A stretch of 14,170 nucleotides of DNA from Cellvibrionales bacterium (GTDB taxonomy: Bacteria > Pseudomonadota > Gammaproteobacteria > Pseudomonadales > UBA7434): contig JABIQF010000178.1 in NCBI GenBank assembly GCA_018668095.1, positions 1 to 14,170 on the forward strand, read 5' to 3'. Positions 6,944-13,526 of this stretch are shown here, piece by piece; the first letter of the stretch is position 1; each line of letters opens with the position of its first letter. The notes under the pieces were generated by a model. The model ran no database searches. It was not told the DNA's origin and worked only from the letters and a program-made list of their open reading frames with translations. The position numbers and the translations under genes are program-made.

Positions 6944-7567
6944 ATGACACGCCCTGAATTTGTTATCGCTAGTGGCAACGCTGGCAAGCTAAAAGAATTT
7001 CAACAATTGTTTTCTGCAACAGATATTAGTATTTGTCCGCAAAGCCAATACGATGTGCCCGAAGCCATTGAAGATGGTCTTAGCTTTATTGAAAACGCAA
7101 TTATCAAAGCCCGCAATGCAGCCCATTATACTGGCCTGCCAGCTATAGCAGATGACTCGGGTTTAGAAGTTGAGGCACTTAATGGTGCGCCAGGTATTTA
7201 TTCGGCACGCTTTAATGAAGATGCTAATGGCGTAAGAACCAGTGATGAATCGAATAATGAAAAATTGTTATCGCTATTAAAAGGTAAGCCAGACGCTGAG
7301 CGTAGTGCGAGCTTTGTTTGCGCGTTAGCGTTTATGCGTCATGAAAAAGATCCATCGCCAGTGGTTTGTGTTGCACGATGGGACGGCATTATTTTACCTG
7401 TGCCACAAGGTTCAAATGGCTTTGGCTATGATCCTTTGTTTTATCTTCCAGAATATGGCTGCGCCAGTGCTGAGCTTGATCGTGACGTTAAAAATCGTAT
7501 TAGTCATCGTGGTCAAGCCCTGCAGTTATTGTTAGCGCAATTAAACAGTTTAGGTTTAATTAGTTGA
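6944..7567 (+). CDS. rdgB: XTP/dITP pyrophosphatase (RdgB/HAM1 family)
   Basis: House-cleaning nucleotidase that hydrolyses XTP, ITP and dITP to the monophosphates plus pyrophosphate, preventing their incorporation into DNA and RNA. At 207 aa it is close to E. coli RdgB. Diagnostic motifs in order: the phosphate-binding SGNAGK (residues 10-15), DGLSFIENAIIKA (44-56) with metal-binding acidic residues, ADDSGLEVEALNGAPGIYSARF (69-90) with the catalytic Asp pair, NGFGYDPLF (158-166) and SHRGQAL (187-193), which holds the base-recognising residues. The ATG has no strong Shine-Dalgarno and follows DUF4426 by 34 bp. Its TGA stop is shared with the TTG start of hemW (TTGA), indicating coupling. Family assignment is firm. 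Confidence 0.97.
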   Translation: MTRPEFVIASGNAGKLKEFQQLFSATDISICPQSQYDVPEAIEDGLSFIENAIIKARNAAHYTGLPAIADDSGLEVEALNGAPGIYSARFNEDANGVRTSDESNNEKLLSLLKGKPDAERSASFVCALAFMRHEKDPSPVVCVARWDGIILPVPQGSNGFGYDPLFYLPEYGCASAELDRDVKNRISHRGQALQLLLAQLNSLGLIS

Positions 7568-8724
7568 TTAATACACCGCCTTTGGGTTTATATATTCATA
7601 TTCCTTGGTGTGTTAAAAAATGTCCCTATTGTGATTTCAATTCACACGAACACTCTTCTACGCAGCTTCCTGAAAAAGAATATCTCAATGCCTTAATCAA
7701 TGACCTTGATAGCGAGTTAGAAGTGGTTGATGCGCAGAGAGAAATTCATTCTGTTTTTATTGGCGGCGGTACTCCCAGTCTTTTATCGGGCGAGTTTTAT
7801 ATTCATTTATTTGCTGCGCTTAATCAGCGATTGATATTTTCTGCTGATGCAGAAATTACGATAGAAGCAAACCCTGGTGCCGTTGATGAAACTCACTTTA
7901 AAGGTTTTATTGATGCCGGTATTAATCGGATTTCATTAGGTGCACAAAGTTTTTCGGATACAGCGTTGAAGCGGCTGGGTCGTATCCATGATAATCGCAG
8001 TATTTATCATGCCTTTGAAACTGCTCGAAACTGTGGCTTCGATAATATTAATATTGATCTTATGCACGGTTTGCCTGAGCAGTCTTTAGCCGAGGGCTTG
8101 GATGATTTGAAAGCGGCATTTGAATTATCGCCAGAGCATATTTCTTGGTATCAATTAACCATAGAGAAGAACACAGTTTTTTATAATCAGCCTCCCACGC
8201 TACCCGTTGAAAATATTTTAGATAACTTGTTTATGACGGGCTTAGATGCGTTGACGGATGCTGGTTATCAGCAATATGAAGTGTCTGCTTTTGCGCGAGA
8301 TTCAAAGCAAAGTCGGCATAATAAAAACTATTGGCGCTTTGGTGATTACATCGGTATTGGTGCGGGGGCGCATGGAAAAATTTCTGGCAGTGATGGGTCG
8401 GTCAGCCGTCGTTGGAAAACCCGCTCGCCTAGTGATTATTTATATAAAGAAGATAAACTAAATACAGAAAATAAATTAGCCGGTACAACATTAATAACAA
8501 AAGAGGATTTGCCGCTAGAGTTTATGATGAATGCCTTGCGATTAAATCAAGGCTTCACGCAGCAGCTTTTTGAACAGCGAACGGGGCTTGATTTTTCACA
8601 AGTAAAAAATACAATTGCTCAGTTACAGGCGCAGGGGTTAATGGAAACAAGCGATAAGTTTTACCACACAAGCCAGAAAGGACGTTTGTTTTTAAATAAC
8701 GTTATTGCTAAATTTTCTGAATAA
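7564..8724 (+). CDS. hemW: Radical SAM haem chaperone HemW
   Basis: A 386-aa member of the HemN/HemW radical-SAM family. Such proteins were long annotated as oxygen-independent coproporphyrinogen III oxidase, but this short branch is HemW, a haem-binding protein proposed to deliver haem to respiratory enzymes. The [4Fe-4S]-ligating cysteines are C16, C20 and C23 in WCVKKCPYCDFN. GGGTPS (67-72), IEANPGAVD, GINRISLGAQSF and NIDLMHGLPEQ mark the SAM-binding barrel. The C-terminal HemN-type domain includes ISWYQLTIEKNTVF and FMMNALRLNQGF. The N-terminus reaches IHIPWC within 11 residues of the start, so the start must be near 7564, and the only fitting codon is TTG. It overlaps the rdgB stop by 4 bp, which suggests re-initiation. 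The CxxxCxxC motif alone, without the extra Cys of HemN, supports HemW. Confidence 0.93.
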   Translation: MINTPPLGLYIHIPWCVKKCPYCDFNSHEHSSTQLPEKEYLNALINDLDSELEVVDAQREIHSVFIGGGTPSLLSGEFYIHLFAALNQRLIFSADAEITIEANPGAVDETHFKGFIDAGINRISLGAQSFSDTALKRLGRIHDNRSIYHAFETARNCGFDNINIDLMHGLPEQSLAEGLDDLKAAFELSPEHISWYQLTIEKNTVFYNQPPTLPVENILDNLFMTGLDALTDAGYQQYEVSAFARDSKQSRHNKNYWRFGDYIGIGAGAHGKISGSDGSVSRRWKTRSPSDYLYKEDKLNTENKLAGTTLITKEDLPLEFMMNALRLNQGFTQQLFEQRTGLDFSQVKNTIAQLQAQGLMETSDKFYHTSQKGRLFLNNVIAKFSE

Positions 8725-8730
8725 AACAAT

Positions 8731-9117
8731 CTAATCAATCAGTGCTTTTAAAATATCTCTTCTAGAAACAATGCCGACCAATACACCAGCTTCAACGACA
8801 GGCATCATACGGCGGCAGTTTTTAAGAAACATTTCAGAGACAGAGCTGAGCTCCTCATCGGGTGAAACTGTTTCAGTTGCCGCAGTCATTTGGTCTTTGA
8901 CTAGCGCAACGCCTTCATTAAAGTAGCCTTCGAGTAATGTAGTACGCATACAATCTGCTTCAGAGAGCAGGCCAACGAGCTCCTGCTGTGCATTGACCAC
9001 GGGCGCAGCGGATTGATGATACTCAAGAAGCGTGCGAACAGCGGTTGCTAGAGATTGCTCAGGACTGACAGTTGTATAGTGATTAGCCATAAAATCACGA
9101 ACGCGTTTTGTCTTCAT
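8731..9117 (-). CDS. Stand-alone CBS-domain pair protein
   Basis: A 128-aa cytoplasmic protein made almost entirely of one Bateman module. The first CBS motif covers about residues 5-58 (VRDFMANHYTTVSPEQSLATAVRTLLEYHQSAAPV...LVGLLSEADCM) and the second about 72-126 (VKDQMTAATETVSPDEELSSVSEMFLKNCRRMMPV...LVGIVSRRDILKAL). Such pairs usually bind adenosine nucleotides and regulate a partner, but no effector domain is fused here and no partner is obvious nearby, so the role is unknown. The start is supported by AAGGAAAAG a few bases upstream on the minus strand. The gene ends 6 bp from hemW, converging on it, with no clear terminator between. It is separated from trmB by 147 bp, so it is probably a single-gene transcript. 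Confidence 0.88.
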   Translation of the reverse strand: MKTKRVRDFMANHYTTVSPEQSLATAVRTLLEYHQSAAPVVNAQQELVGLLSEADCMRTTLLEGYFNEGVALVKDQMTAATETVSPDEELSSVSEMFLKNCRRMMPVVEAGVLVGIVSRRDILKALID

Positions 9118-9255
9118 TAGGCTTTTCCTTTTGTTAGCAATTTACGATGATCATTGCATTATCAGTCACTTATTTGGCTATTCGAGATTGCCAGTTTTTA
9201 TTATTAAGCTTCTACTACAAATAGTCTATTAAATAAAATTTATTGATTCACTCTA

Positions 9256-9273
9256 ACAACTTAACTAAGTTGT
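9256..9273. repeat. 18-bp palindrome at the trmB stop codon
   Basis: ACAACTTA and TAAGTTGT form a perfect inverted repeat around a 2-bp centre, covering the trmB TAG stop (9265-9267 on the minus strand). In RNA it could form a 7-bp A/U-rich hairpin with a 4-nt loop. There is no adjacent T-run on the minus strand, so it is a poor intrinsic terminator. It may be a transcript-end structure or chance. Confidence 0.4.
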
Positions 9274-9981
9274 CTTGTTGGGGAGTGCGCGAAAAACCAT
9301 ATCCCATACGCCATGCCCTAATCTTTGACCGCGGCGTTCAAATTTTGTTTCTGGCCGGCCATAGTCTTGCGGATCTACAAATAAATCATCGCCTGCAACA
9401 TTTTCAAACAGTGATTGCTGGGACATTAACTTTACTACGTAGTCTGCATAGGGTTGCCAATCTGTCGCAAAGTGGAATAAACCGCCTTCAGATAATCGTG
9501 AATGAATTAATGCGAGAAAATCGTGTTGTACTAATCGGCGTTTATGATGTTTGGTCTTATGCCAAGGGTCAGGAAAATAAAGATTAAGACGCGATAAGCT
9601 ATGTTCTGCTGTGCACTGCTTTAAGACTTTGACGGCATCATCATTAAATACACGAATGTTTTTGATCGATTGGTTTTCAACTAATGAGAGTAAACGTCCG
9701 ATACCTGGTGAATGCACTTCGACGCCAATAAAGTTTTGATCAGGATCATTCTCGGCCATTGTTGCCAGCGAGTCACCCATACCAAAACCGATTTCCATAA
9801 TCAGTGGGTTTTGATTATTGAAGGCTTTGGCATAATCAATGATTTCTTCACTCAGTGTGAGTCCCCATTGTTCTAAATGTGAATCTAAGCCTGTGCGTTG
9901 AGCCTCAGTCATTCTGCCGCTGCGTATGACAAAACTGCGAATGGGAAGCTTGGTTTTATCTTCTATATCTTGCTCGTTCAT
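9265..9981 (-). CDS. trmB: tRNA (guanine-N7-)-methyltransferase
   Basis: SAM-dependent enzyme that makes m7G46 in the variable loop of many tRNAs. The protein has 238 aa, the normal bacterial length. The N-terminal IRSFVIRSGRMTEAQ (residues 14-28) is a standard TrmB opening. SAM motif I is MEIGFGMGD (62-70), followed by FIGVEVHSPGIG (84-95). The family signature FPDPWHKTKHHKRRL (136-150) carries the catalytic and tRNA-contacting residues, and the C-terminal TKFERRGQRLGHGVWD (212-227) is also diagnostic. It follows the DUF423 gene by 23 bp on the same strand and is probably co-transcribed with it. The ribosome-binding site is weak, but the N-terminal alignment supports the chosen ATG. Nothing is truncated or missing. 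Confidence 0.97.
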   Translation of the reverse strand: MNEQDIEDKTKLPIRSFVIRSGRMTEAQRTGLDSHLEQWGLTLSEEIIDYAKAFNNQNPLIMEIGFGMGDSLATMAENDPDQNFIGVEVHSPGIGRLLSLVENQSIKNIRVFNDDAVKVLKQCTAEHSLSRLNLYFPDPWHKTKHHKRRLVQHDFLALIHSRLSEGGLFHFATDWQPYADYVVKLMSQQSLFENVAGDDLFVDPQDYGRPETKFERRGQRLGHGVWDMVFRALPNKTT

Positions 9982-10004
9982 AATCTTGGTTCAGTTAATC
10001 ATTA

Positions 10005-10391
10005 TTAAATTTTAAAGCTACTTATAAGCAGTAATAGCCAACCGATAATAAAGCTCATGCCGCCAAACGGCGTAATTAATCCTACTGGCATAAAGCCAAG
10101 TTGGCGAATGTCAGTGCTAGCTAACAAATACAGAGAGCCGCTAAATAGAATTATACCTATTATAAAGGCAATCCCGCTGGCTATTAACGCTCGACTATCG
10201 GGCAGTTGGAAAGCCAATAAACCCACAGCGAGTAATGCTAGGGTGTGCCAAAAGTGGTATTGCACGCCAGTTTCATAAACGCTTAATAACTCTGGTGTTA
10301 AACGGGCTTTAAGTGCGTGTGCGCCAAAGGCACCAATCATAACAGCGAGTGCGCCATTGATTGCTGCTAGTTGAATAAATAATTTGGCCAT
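10005..10391 (-). CDS. DUF423 family inner-membrane protein (YgdD-like)
   Basis: A 128-aa, very hydrophobic protein with four likely membrane helices: about residues 5-25 (IQLAAINGALAVMIGAFGAHA), 48-64, 70-92 (IASGIAFIIGIILFSGSLYLLAS) and 101-125. The motif GAFGAHALK near the N-terminus, YETGVQYHFWHTLALL in the middle and PVGLITPFGGMSFIIGWLLL at the end are the DUF423 signature. Function is unknown. It lies directly upstream of trmB (23-bp gap) in a probable two-gene unit and downstream of the rpoH terminator, so it likely has its own promoter in the 141-bp gap; I could not identify one with confidence. Confidence 0.9.
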   Translation of the reverse strand: MAKLFIQLAAINGALAVMIGAFGAHALKARLTPELLSVYETGVQYHFWHTLALLAVGLLAFQLPDSRALIASGIAFIIGIILFSGSLYLLASTDIRQLGFMPVGLITPFGGMSFIIGWLLLLISSFKI

Positions 10392-10463
10392 AGTTGGCGA
10401 TGTCTCTCTTTATTGGATTTTACATGATTCGGTGAATGGTAGACCCATGAAAAGAACGGGTAT

Positions 10464-10495
10464 AAAAAAACCGCCACAATGGTGACGGTTTTTAA
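10464..10495 (-). terminator. Intrinsic terminator of rpoH
   Basis: Read on the minus strand, CCGTCAC and GTGGCGG form a 7-bp stem (one G-T wobble) with a CATT loop at 10471-10488. Flanking A and T runs can extend it, and seven T follow immediately (10464-10470). It begins about 40 bp after the rpoH stop codon. It separates rpoH from the DUF423-trmB pair. Confidence 0.85.
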
Positions 10496-10532
10496 AGGTT
10501 TTGGCTAGTAGGCTTCGCTTTATACGAAAGGG

Positions 10533-11390
10533 TTAAGCAACCATAGCGGCTTTGAGTTTTTTCATCGCATTTTTTTCTAATTGACGAATTCGCTCAGCAG
10601 ATACTTCATATTTAGCTGCTAGCTCATGCAAGGTCGCTTTATTGTCTTCATTTAACCAGCGTGCTTGAAGAATATCGACGCTGCGCTCATCAAGTACGCT
10701 CATTGCCGATTGCAAACTGCTGGCTTGTTGTCCAGCCCACTGTTTTTCTTCAACCGCTAATGATGGGTCTGTACTGTGATCTTCTAAATAATAGGCCGGT
10801 GCATTACTGGCTTTTTCATCATCGGCATCGGCCGGTGCGTCAAAGCCTAGATCATAAGAAGAGAGGCGGCCTTCCATTTGCTGTACGTCTTTAACGCTAA
10901 CGCCAAGATCATCAGCAATGGCATGTGCTTCATCATTGCTTAACCACGATAGGCGTTTTTTGGCGCCGCGAAGGTTAAAGAATAATTTGCGTTGTGCTTT
11001 CGTGGTCGCAATTTTAACGATGCGCCAGTTACGTAAAATATATTCATGAATTTCAGCTTTAATCCAATGCACAGCAAAGGAAACAAGGCGAACACCTTTA
11101 TCGGGATCAAAGCGTTTTACTGCTTTCATCAGACCAACATTGCCTTCTTGGATTAAATCGGCAAGGCCGAGGCCGTAACCGTTGTAGGATTTTGCGATAT
11201 GCACAACAAAGCGCAAATGCGCCATAACTAATTCGCGTGCAGCGGTTAGATCATCATCAAACGCTAAACGTCTACCCAGTTCTTGTTCGCGCTCAAGCGT
11301 GAGTATGTCAAAACCGCTAACGGTTTGCATATACGCATTGACGTTGCCGCCGGGCGTGAGAACAGGAATAGTTTGTAGTTGCGTGTTCAT
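10533..11390 (-). CDS. rpoH: RNA polymerase heat-shock sigma factor sigma-32
   Basis: Alternative sigma factor directing RNA polymerase to chaperone and protease promoters. The protein has 285 aa, matching E. coli RpoH (284). Region 2 spans about residues 50-126, with DLIQEGNVGLMKAVKRFDPDKGVRLVSFAVHWIKAEIHEYILRNWRIVK providing core binding and -10 recognition. The RpoH box QRKLFFNLR (133-141), which distinguishes RpoH from RpoD and RpoS, is perfect. Region 4 with its helix-turn-helix (about 256-280, LHELAAKYEVSAERIRQLEKNAMKKLK) ends the protein. No strong Shine-Dalgarno is visible before the ATG, which may fit with translational control of rpoH mRNA. It lies downstream of ftsYEX, the usual gammaproteobacterial order, but behind a long 417-bp gap that carries a CIRCE operator, phased A-tracts and a direct repeat. 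A strong terminator follows the gene. Confidence 0.98.
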   Translation of the reverse strand: MNTQLQTIPVLTPGGNVNAYMQTVSGFDILTLEREQELGRRLAFDDDLTAARELVMAHLRFVVHIAKSYNGYGLGLADLIQEGNVGLMKAVKRFDPDKGVRLVSFAVHWIKAEIHEYILRNWRIVKIATTKAQRKLFFNLRGAKKRLSWLSNDEAHAIADDLGVSVKDVQQMEGRLSSYDLGFDAPADADDEKASNAPAYYLEDHSTDPSLAVEEKQWAGQQASSLQSAMSVLDERSVDILQARWLNEDNKATLHELAAKYEVSAERIRQLEKNAMKKLKAAMVA

Positions 11391-11499
11391 AGTGATGTCT
11401 AAGTGTTGCCCTTTGGTTAGTTAAATATAAGTCAAAACGTTATCAATTAGGCTATAAATATTTTACTGCTTATTGATATGGAGACGATTTTGGATTTTT

Positions 11500-11530
11500 A
11501 AAGTGGTTAATTCAAGCAAAGTGGTTAATT
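11500..11530. repeat. 13-bp direct repeat upstream of rpoH
   Basis: AAAGTGGTTAATT occurs exactly at 11500-11512 and again at 11518-11530, separated by CAAGC, giving an 18-bp period. It lies 110-140 bp upstream of the rpoH start codon, where an activator or repressor dimer could bind. No known regulator consensus is recognised. Confidence 0.7.
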
Positions 11531-11582
11531 AAAGTACAGCACGGTAAAAATAAATTTTACGCCGTAATGGCTATAACTGTTT

Positions 11583-11611
11583 AAAAAACCATCTAAAAAA
11601 CTATCAAAAAA
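11583..11611. promoter_or_regulatory. Three phased A6 tracts (predicted bent DNA)
   Basis: Runs of six A occupy 11583-11588, 11595-11600 and 11606-11611, spaced 12 and 11 bp start to start. A-tracts repeated with about the helical period produce intrinsic curvature. They lie 29 bp from the CIRCE operator, on its rpoH side. Read toward rpoH they are T6 runs in the possible leader. Confidence 0.6.
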
Positions 11612-11636
11612 CCGCCCCATTCCAAAATGGCCAACA

Positions 11637-11666
11637 ATTTTAGCACTCTTGATCTTAGAGTGCTAA
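11637..11666 (-). promoter_or_regulatory. Possible sigma-70-like promoter overlapping CIRCE, reading toward rpoH
   Basis: On the minus strand a TAAAAT -10 element (11637-11642) and a TTAGCA -35 element (11661-11666, four of six matches) are separated by 18 bp, with the CIRCE operator covering the whole interval. Transcription from here would give an rpoH leader of about 240 nt. The -35 is weak, so this is tentative. Confidence 0.35.
11640..11666. promoter_or_regulatory. CIRCE operator (HrcA binding site), perfect consensus
   Basis: The two arms TTAGCACTC (11640-11648) and GAGTGCTAA (11658-11666) are separated by exactly 9 bp, which is the full CIRCE consensus without a mismatch. CIRCE is the operator of the heat-shock repressor HrcA, normally found before groESL or the hrcA-grpE-dnaK operon. 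Here the only gene downstream on either strand within reach is rpoH, whose start codon is 249 bp away on the minus strand. Chance occurrence of 18 specified bases at the right spacing is negligible. The site identity is strong; its target gene is an inference. Confidence 0.9.
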
Positions 11667-11807
11667 TGCAACAAAAGTTCATGCAAAGTACTGATACTTA
11701 AAGGTACACGGTGAATATACGACGGTTTTAAGCAATTGGAGCAGCTTTGTTGTGAAAAATTGTGAGCAAGTACAAAATATGCGCGTTTAGCGGCTGCGCT
11801 TAATGGA

Positions 11808-12818
11808 TTAACGTGGCTCTAGGGCCCGTATATGCTGGCTAGCCGCCAGCCATGCGCCTAACCAACCGAGCATGGCGCCCATGAGCACTAACGTCATACT
11901 GTTAGTGAATCCAAGGCCGGCCAGTGAAATATCAGTGCCGTAGACTAGCGATAATGACTCTATGGCGTTAGTTAGTGCGTACTTGCAGGCGTTGATAAGT
12001 ATAAGAGCGATAAGTGCGCCACCGATTCCAAACCAGAGGCCCATATATAAAAAGGGTCGTCTTACAAAGGCGTTGGTGGCGCCAATTAATTTAGTGACAA
12101 TAATCTCTTCGCGACGGCTATCTATGGCGAGTTTGATGGTATTACCAACCACTAACACTACGCCAACCGCCAAAAGAGCAGTGAGTACTGCGGCTACTTG
12201 CTGAGCAAGACCGATAATAGCGTGAAGCTTTTGTAGCCAAGCTAAGTCAATTTTGGCGATGGCGACTTTTTGCAAGGCGGCAGCCCTTTCCCTTAGCATT
12301 TCTGCATCATTAACAGAAAGTGATTGCTCACTTATAATAACGATGACAACACCGGGAAGCGGGTTTTCTGGAAGGTTATCGATAATCTCTGCAAAGCCGT
12401 CCATCGATTTAAAGCTGTCTTTTGCTTCTTGCGGCGATACATAGCGAGTGCTGGTGACATTGTCCCAGTCTGCAATTTGATTGGCGAGCTTAATGCCTTG
12501 GGTATCGCTAAGACCCTTTTGAAGATAAAGGCTCATCTGCACATGATCATTGGTTTGACCCGTCAGTTGCGCGACATTAGTAATCACAATATTCAGAGCG
12601 GCAGGCAGAGTAATGGCAATCGCGAGCACGAGAATAGTCATCAAGCTTGATACAGGCGTGACTAATAATCGTTGAATACTTTGCTTAGCGACTAGACGAT
12701 GATGGCTACGCCACGATTGGATTCGGCTGGCTAAAGAGTGGCTTGAGGTATTAATAGCCTGTCCAGAGTCAGATCGATTTTCACCTGTACGGCGATTGGT
12801 TTTGGTCGATTTAAACAT
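11808..12818 (-). CDS. ftsX: Cell-division protein FtsX
   Basis: Inner-membrane partner of FtsE in the divisome, which relays ATP hydrolysis to the periplasm to activate septal peptidoglycan hydrolases through EnvC-type activators. The protein has 336 aa. A basic, polar cytoplasmic N-terminus (about 1-50) is followed by a first membrane helix at about 57-80, a periplasmic domain (about 85-200, with SLYLQKGLSDTQG and the LPENPLPGVVIV motif), and three further helices at about 205-228, 257-276 and 307-327. The cytoplasmic loop DSRREEIIVTKLIGATNAFVRRPF (233-256) is the coupling segment typical of FtsX. It starts 3 bp after the ftsE stop codon, so the two are co-translated. It is the last gene of the ftsYEX run before the long gap to rpoH. 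Confidence 0.96.
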   Translation of the reverse strand: MFKSTKTNRRTGENRSDSGQAINTSSHSLASRIQSWRSHHRLVAKQSIQRLLVTPVSSLMTILVLAIAITLPAALNIVITNVAQLTGQTNDHVQMSLYLQKGLSDTQGIKLANQIADWDNVTSTRYVSPQEAKDSFKSMDGFAEIIDNLPENPLPGVVIVIISEQSLSVNDAEMLRERAAALQKVAIAKIDLAWLQKLHAIIGLAQQVAAVLTALLAVGVVLVVGNTIKLAIDSRREEIIVTKLIGATNAFVRRPFLYMGLWFGIGGALIALILINACKYALTNAIESLSLVYGTDISLAGLGFTNSMTLVLMGAMLGWLGAWLAASQHIRALEPR

Positions 12819-12821
12819 GGC

Positions 12822-13526
12822 TTAGTTGTCGTCCATGTTAGCGTCGTTATTCGGTGCCAGCTTGGTCGCTCCGTTACCGATTAAAGAACCGTCGCGCAAA
12901 ATGAGTGACCGGTGGTGCATTCTGGCAATTAAGGCTAAATCATGAGTGGCGACCAATACGGTTACGCCAACTTGGTTAAATTCTTTAAACAGCTGCATAA
13001 TTTCAGCGCTAAGTGCTGGGTCTAAATTACCTGTGGGTTCATCGGCGAGTAAAAACGGCGGTTTGTTGACCACTGCGCGAGCAATACCAATGCGCTGCTG
13101 CTCCCCCCCAGATAACATCTGTGGATTCATTTTTTCTTTGTGCAGCAGTTTCACTTTATCGAGGGCGCCACGAACGCGACGGCCAATATCTCGCGGGTGA
13201 TAACCCGCCACAATTAAAGGCAGCGCTACATTGTCATAAACCGAGCGATCAAATAACAATTGGTGGTTTTGATGGACAACACCCATCTTGCGACGCAGCA
13301 AAGGTATATGCCGTTTAGAAAGCTTGGCAAGATTTTGATTGTCGATCCAAACTTCGCCTGAAGTGGCGCGTTCCATCAACATAATCAATTTAAGTAAGGT
13401 ACTTTTCCCTGCGCCAGAATGGCCGGTTAAAAAGGCCATTTCACCCGATTCCAGCTCAAAGCTGACATCGGATAACGCTTCTTGACCTGAGTCATAGCGT
13501 TTAGTGACGCCTTCAAAGCGTATCAT
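12822..13526 (-). CDS. ftsE: Cell-division ATP-binding protein FtsE
   Basis: Cytoplasmic ABC ATPase that drives FtsX at the division septum. The protein has 234 aa. The Walker A motif GHSGAGKST is at residues 35-43, the Q-loop Gln at about 86 (VVHQNHQLLFDR), the ABC signature LSGGEQQR at 138-145, Walker B FLLADEP at 158-164 followed by the D-loop GNLDP, and the switch His at about 195 (ATHDL). All catalytic residues are present. The last dozen residues (KLAPNNDANMDDN) form an acidic, polar tail that makes it somewhat longer than E. coli FtsE (222 aa). Its ATG shares one base with the ftsY stop (TAATG), and ftsX begins 3 bp after its own stop, so the three genes form one operon. Confidence 0.97.
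   Translation of the reverse strand: MIRFEGVTKRYDSGQEALSDVSFELESGEMAFLTGHSGAGKSTLLKLIMLMERATSGEVWIDNQNLAKLSKRHIPLLRRKMGVVHQNHQLLFDRSVYDNVALPLIVAGYHPRDIGRRVRGALDKVKLLHKEKMNPQMLSGGEQQRIGIARAVVNKPPFLLADEPTGNLDPALSAEIMQLFKEFNQVGVTVLVATHDLALIARMHHRSLILRDGSLIGNGATKLAPNNDANMDDN

Larger units (their letters stand above)
11391..11807. other. rpoH upstream regulatory region (ftsX-rpoH gap)
   Basis: A 417-bp non-coding gap, much longer than the gaps elsewhere in this block. From the rpoH side outward it contains: a 13-bp direct repeat (11500-11530), a small A/T hairpin (GTAAAA at 11544-11549 with TTTTAC at 11555-11560), three phased A6 tracts (11583-11611) and a perfect CIRCE operator (11640-11666). 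Nothing specific is recognised between 11667 and 11807. No credible ORF is present. Confidence 0.8.

Noticed and set aside
11615..11620. CCCCAT on the plus strand, like the -10 core of a sigma-32 promoter
   Set aside because: No CTTGAA-like -35 lies at the proper distance upstream, and the promoter would read away from rpoH, antisense to ftsX.
11612..11633. Weak hairpin followed by T-runs on the minus strand, a possible attenuator before rpoH
   Set aside because: The stem is only 5 bp, mostly A/T, and six bases separate it from the T-run; not enough for an intrinsic terminator.
11626..11700. Short plus-strand ORF of 24 codons running through the CIRCE site
   Set aside because: No ribosome-binding site, no recognisable protein, and the CIRCE arms explain the sequence better.
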